From: Clostridia bacterium
Lineage (GTDB): Bacteria > Bacillota > Clostridia > Christensenellales > Aristaeellaceae
Length of the DNA: 64,000 nt
NCBI GenBank assembly: GCA_017534885.1
Contig: JAFXVR010000013.1
Span: forward strand, 36,260-100,259
Direction: 5' to 3'
The notes below the pieces were generated by a model that searched no databases, had not been told where the DNA came from, and worked only from the letters and a program-made list of their open reading frames with translations. Made by a program: the position numbers and the translations under genes. Numbering within the stretch: the stretch's first letter is position 1; each line of letters begins with the position of its first letter. This document shows, piece after piece, positions 61,645-64,000 of the stretch.

Positions 61645-63750
61645 TTACACGCCCGTATAAGGCGCGAACACCAGCTCATGATCGAAGTTGATGACATTGC
61701 CCTCCGCCAGCACCACCTTCCCGATGGAGGGGTTGTAGCTGGTGGAACCGGATCGGCTGTTCAGCACCTCGTTCAGGAGCAGGCCGCCGTTGGAGCGGTA
61801 GTCTTCGTAAGCCGCTCCCCAGAGGGTCAGGTTGGTGCTGCCGCTCTCAATGGAAATCGTATAGGCGCCCGCGGGAATGTCCTCGCCGACGGTGTAGCGG
61901 CCGCCCGGCACCCGGTTGGTCCTGCCAACGGTAAAGTTCAGGCCAGCGTACGCGTCGAATACCAGCTCATGCACGAAGTCGATGACATTGCCTTCCTTCA
62001 GGATCACCTTGCCCATGACGGGGTTGTAGGAGGAGGAGCTGGAGCGGCTGTTCATCGTCACGTTCAGGAGCAGGCCGCCGTTGGAGCGGTAGTCTTCGTA
62101 AGCCGCGCCCCAGACGGTCAGGTTGGTGCTGCCGTCCTCCATGGAGATCGTGTAGGCGCCCGCGGGGATGTCCTCGCCGACGGTGTAGCGGCCGCCCGGC
62201 ACCCGGTTGGTCCTGCCGACGGCAAAGTCCAGACCCGCGTACTCCTCGAATTTCAGAGTGGCGCTGAAGTCGATGACATTGCCTTCTTCCAGGATCACCT
62301 TGCCCAGGACGGGGTTGTAGGAGGTGGAATTGGAGCGGCCGTTCAGCGTCACGTTCAGGAGCAGGCCGCCGTTGGTGCTGTAGTCGCGGTAAGCGGCGCC
62401 CCACACGGTCAGGTTGGTGCTGGCGCTGCCGATGGAGATCCGGTACGCGCCGGCGGGGATGTCCGTGCCAATCGTATACTGGCCGGCGGGAATCTCCCGG
62501 GAAGGCGCGCTGCCCAGCTGCTGCCAGCCGATGTTCTGGGCGTTGGTCTCGCCGGTGACGGTGTCGGTCACCACGATGAACACGTTGAACTTGCCCCTGT
62601 AGCCGGGGGTGGCGGCCACCCGGGTGTCGTTGGAGTAGAAGTAATTGACCGGGTTGCTCTGCGCGTCATAGATATTGTAGGCGATGGTGACGCTGCCGCC
62701 CCTGCAGGCGATGGAGGGCCGGGTCAGGAAGATGCTCTGCCGATCGGGACTGATCTCGAAAGCCGCCTGGCCCACGGTCAGGGCGTCCGCGTAGGGCCAG
62801 TCCAGGGTCTGCCAGCCGATGTTCTGGGTGTCGCTCTCGCCGGTGACGGTGTCGGTGACCACCACAAACACGTTGAAGAGACCGCCGTAGCCGGGGGTGG
62901 CGGCCACGCGCTCCTCGGCGGAGTAGAAATAGTTGACCGGATTGGAGTTGTTGTCGTAGATATTGTAGGCGATGCGCACCTTGCCGCTGCCGCCGGTGAC
63001 GGCGGGTTTGGTCAGGTACACGGACTGCCTGTCCCTGCTGATTTCAAAGGAAACCTTGCCCACCCGCAGAGGCTCGCTCACCGGGGGCTGCTGATTCTCG
63101 AAGCGGGCATAGGCGTCCTTCAGGTCGCTGTAGCTGTAGCCGTAGGCGTGGTTGGGGGAGCTCTGCCAGAAGGTGCCGTGCCTGCTGGAATACTCAGAGG
63201 GCGTATAGCCCAGAGCCGTGGCTTGGGCGGTGTCCTGTCCCGGCACCCAGGTGATGGCGTAGATGGAGCGGGTATAGTAGTAATTCCAGTAGATCAGCAT
63301 GATGCTGCGCTGGGGCACGTCCAGGAGCTGGCTGACGGTTCCCGCGGGCGTGCCGATGGCAATGGCGCCGGAGCCGTCGACGCGCAGGCTGGAGTCCTGG
63401 CTGCTGAAATGATTGAAGAAGGGCAGCGTCAGGCCCGCGGCCACCAGCTTGGAGCGCTCATCCTTGTCGGTCAGGGCATAATTGTAGGCGCTGGAATAGG
63501 TGGACTGGGTGGTCAGCTCCGCCAGGGTCAGCCCGAGGCTGTTGAGGGCCGATACATCCAGGGTGGCGGTGGCGTCCACCTTCTCCAGCTCATCCTCGTC
63601 CAGGGGCAGGGGCAGCAGGAAGTCGGTGTTTTCGTCGAAGGAGAGGATCTCCTCCATCAGCCCGTCCAGGCTCAGCGTTTCCTCGGCCTGGACGGACAGG
63701 CAGGCGAAGAGCATCGAAAGGGCGGTCAGCAGGGTCAGCAGTTTTTTCAT
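61645..63750 (-). CDS. Secreted Ig-like/PAG-Y repeat protein (paralogue of the caspase-like protein)
   Basis: 701 residues. Signal peptide (MKKLLTLLTALSMLFACLSVQAEE), an N-terminal region like residues 50-190 of the protein at 45868, two beta repeats with TGGSGKVRIAYNIYD and RGGSVTIAYNIYD, and three PAG-Y modules of 97 residues that are nearly identical to each other (YTVGEDIPAGAYTIS, STNLTVWGAAYEDY). No protease domain. ATG at 63750 with AGGAGG; a TTG one codon earlier is not needed. Probably shares a partner or location with the caspase-like protein. Confidence 0.78.
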   Translation of the reverse strand: MKKLLTLLTALSMLFACLSVQAEETLSLDGLMEEILSFDENTDFLLPLPLDEDELEKVDATATLDVSALNSLGLTLAELTTQSTYSSAYNYALTDKDERSKLVAAGLTLPFFNHFSSQDSSLRVDGSGAIAIGTPAGTVSQLLDVPQRSIMLIYWNYYYTRSIYAITWVPGQDTAQATALGYTPSEYSSRHGTFWQSSPNHAYGYSYSDLKDAYARFENQQPPVSEPLRVGKVSFEISRDRQSVYLTKPAVTGGSGKVRIAYNIYDNNSNPVNYFYSAEERVAATPGYGGLFNVFVVVTDTVTGESDTQNIGWQTLDWPYADALTVGQAAFEISPDRQSIFLTRPSIACRGGSVTIAYNIYDAQSNPVNYFYSNDTRVAATPGYRGKFNVFIVVTDTVTGETNAQNIGWQQLGSAPSREIPAGQYTIGTDIPAGAYRISIGSASTNLTVWGAAYRDYSTNGGLLLNVTLNGRSNSTSYNPVLGKVILEEGNVIDFSATLKFEEYAGLDFAVGRTNRVPGGRYTVGEDIPAGAYTISMEDGSTNLTVWGAAYEDYRSNGGLLLNVTMNSRSSSSSYNPVMGKVILKEGNVIDFVHELVFDAYAGLNFTVGRTNRVPGGRYTVGEDIPAGAYTISIESGSTNLTLWGAAYEDYRSNGGLLLNEVLNSRSGSTSYNPSIGKVVLAEGNVINFDHELVFAPYTGV

Positions 63751-63806
63751 CAATCAGCACCTCCTGAAAAATGGCCGGAACCGGCCCTGGTCATCAGAAC
63801 AGTATG

Positions 63807-63835
63807 ATTATAACAGATTCAGCAGGCAAAGTCCA
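63807..63835 (-). promoter_or_regulatory. Promoter of the repeat-protein gene
   Basis: On the minus strand TGGACT (63835-63830), 17-bp spacer, TATAAT (63812-63807). Confidence 0.6.
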
Positions 63836-63853
63836 CCGCAAAAAACCGGTGTT

Positions 63854-63877
63854 CAGGGCAATCGCTTACAAACCTAT
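63854..63877 (+). repeat. 24-bp repeat next to element copy 6
   Basis: Reverse complement of 36707-36730, ending exactly where copy 6 begins. Confidence 0.8.
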
Positions 63878-63996
63878 GATTCGGATGTCAAAAGGCCGCT
63901 TTCATGAACTGAGCCACGACTGGTTGTGGAAGACAGCGGAAATCACCACAACCAGTCGTGGCTCCAAGGTTGAAAGCGCCCTTTTGTCACCCTTAC
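63878..63996 (+). mobile_element. 119-bp hairpin element, copy 6
   Basis: Identical to copy 4. The right flank is cut off by the window after CAAC, so the target duplication cannot be checked. Confidence 0.92.
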
Positions 63997-64000
63997 CAAC

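Noticed and set aside
61552..63807. 751-residue plus-strand frame over the PAG-Y protein gene
   Set aside because: Repeats of the real gene create it; the minus-strand gene has promoter, ribosome site and signal peptide.

Overview
The window is 64 kb of GC-rich chromosome from a Firmicute, most likely a high-GC gut or rumen member of the Clostridia. Supporting signs are AGGAGG-type ribosome binding sites before nearly every gene, sigma-A promoters with 17-bp spacers, a Firmicutes L10 leader before rplJL, a Cna_B surface protein with an LPXTG-like anchor, TmcAL, a CD1871A-like redox peptide, and many carbohydrate phosphorylases and ABC importers. No genus can be fixed from the sequence. No prophage, integrase, transposase, tRNA, rRNA or CRISPR array was seen.

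Layout: 0-1.6 kb, an AbgA-like M20 amidohydrolase (cut by the window edge) and a histidine phosphatase on the minus strand. 2.3-9.8 kb, a giant cell-wall-anchored protein. 10-15 kb, an operon of an XPD/DinG-like helicase with a nuclease-like N-terminus, a P-loop kinase and a GH13_18 sucrose-phosphorylase-family enzyme. 15-19.5 kb, a DivIVA-like coiled-coil protein and a GH94 cellobiose phosphorylase. 19.5-27.7 kb, housekeeping genes (cca, tmcAL, phosphohexomutase, DUF2461, shikimate kinase) with a beta-lactamase-fold hydrolase and an unknown secreted protein. 27.8-34.6 kb, a mannoside/hexuronate block (GH130, uxuB, uxuA) interrupted by an HhH-SNF2 helicase. 34.6-36.6 kb, a three-gene membrane thiol/Fe-S redox cassette. 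37-41 kb, DinB, methyltransferase, membrane protein, double-GNAT, EamA exporter and rubredoxin. 41-45.8 kb, an XRE-cupin regulator with two palindromic operators and potABCD. 45.8-50.3 kb, a secreted caspase-like protein, EcsC-like and DUF3592-like proteins, a small secreted protein and an XRE regulator. 50.3-51.4 kb, rplJL with its leader. 51.5-61.6 kb, a fructan/sucrose locus: fructokinase, LacI repressor, LplB/YtcP-type importer with binding protein, a cytoplasmic GH32 and a secreted LamG-GH32. 61.6-63.8 kb, a secreted paralogue of the caspase-like protein without the protease domain.

The genes fit a saccharolytic lifestyle. Three glycoside phosphorylases (GH13_18, GH94, GH130) conserve bond energy as sugar phosphates, a phosphohexomutase can feed these into glycolysis, uxuA/uxuB handle hexuronates, and the fructan locus imports and cleaves fructosides under LacI control.

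The strongest unexplained structure is a 119-bp hairpin element in six intergenic copies. It has imperfect long terminal inverted repeats. Four copies are flanked by exact 7-8 bp direct repeats and a fifth by a partial one; all five read CA at the same end. It looks like a recently active MITE-type element with no transposase in the window. A second hairpin repeat family occurs three times, twice at gene junctions of transport loci. Other points of interest are the caspase-like protein with its protease-less paralogue, dense palindromic operators in front of two import systems, a secreted GH32 with a changed nucleophile motif, and a helicase gene splitting uxuA from uxuB.
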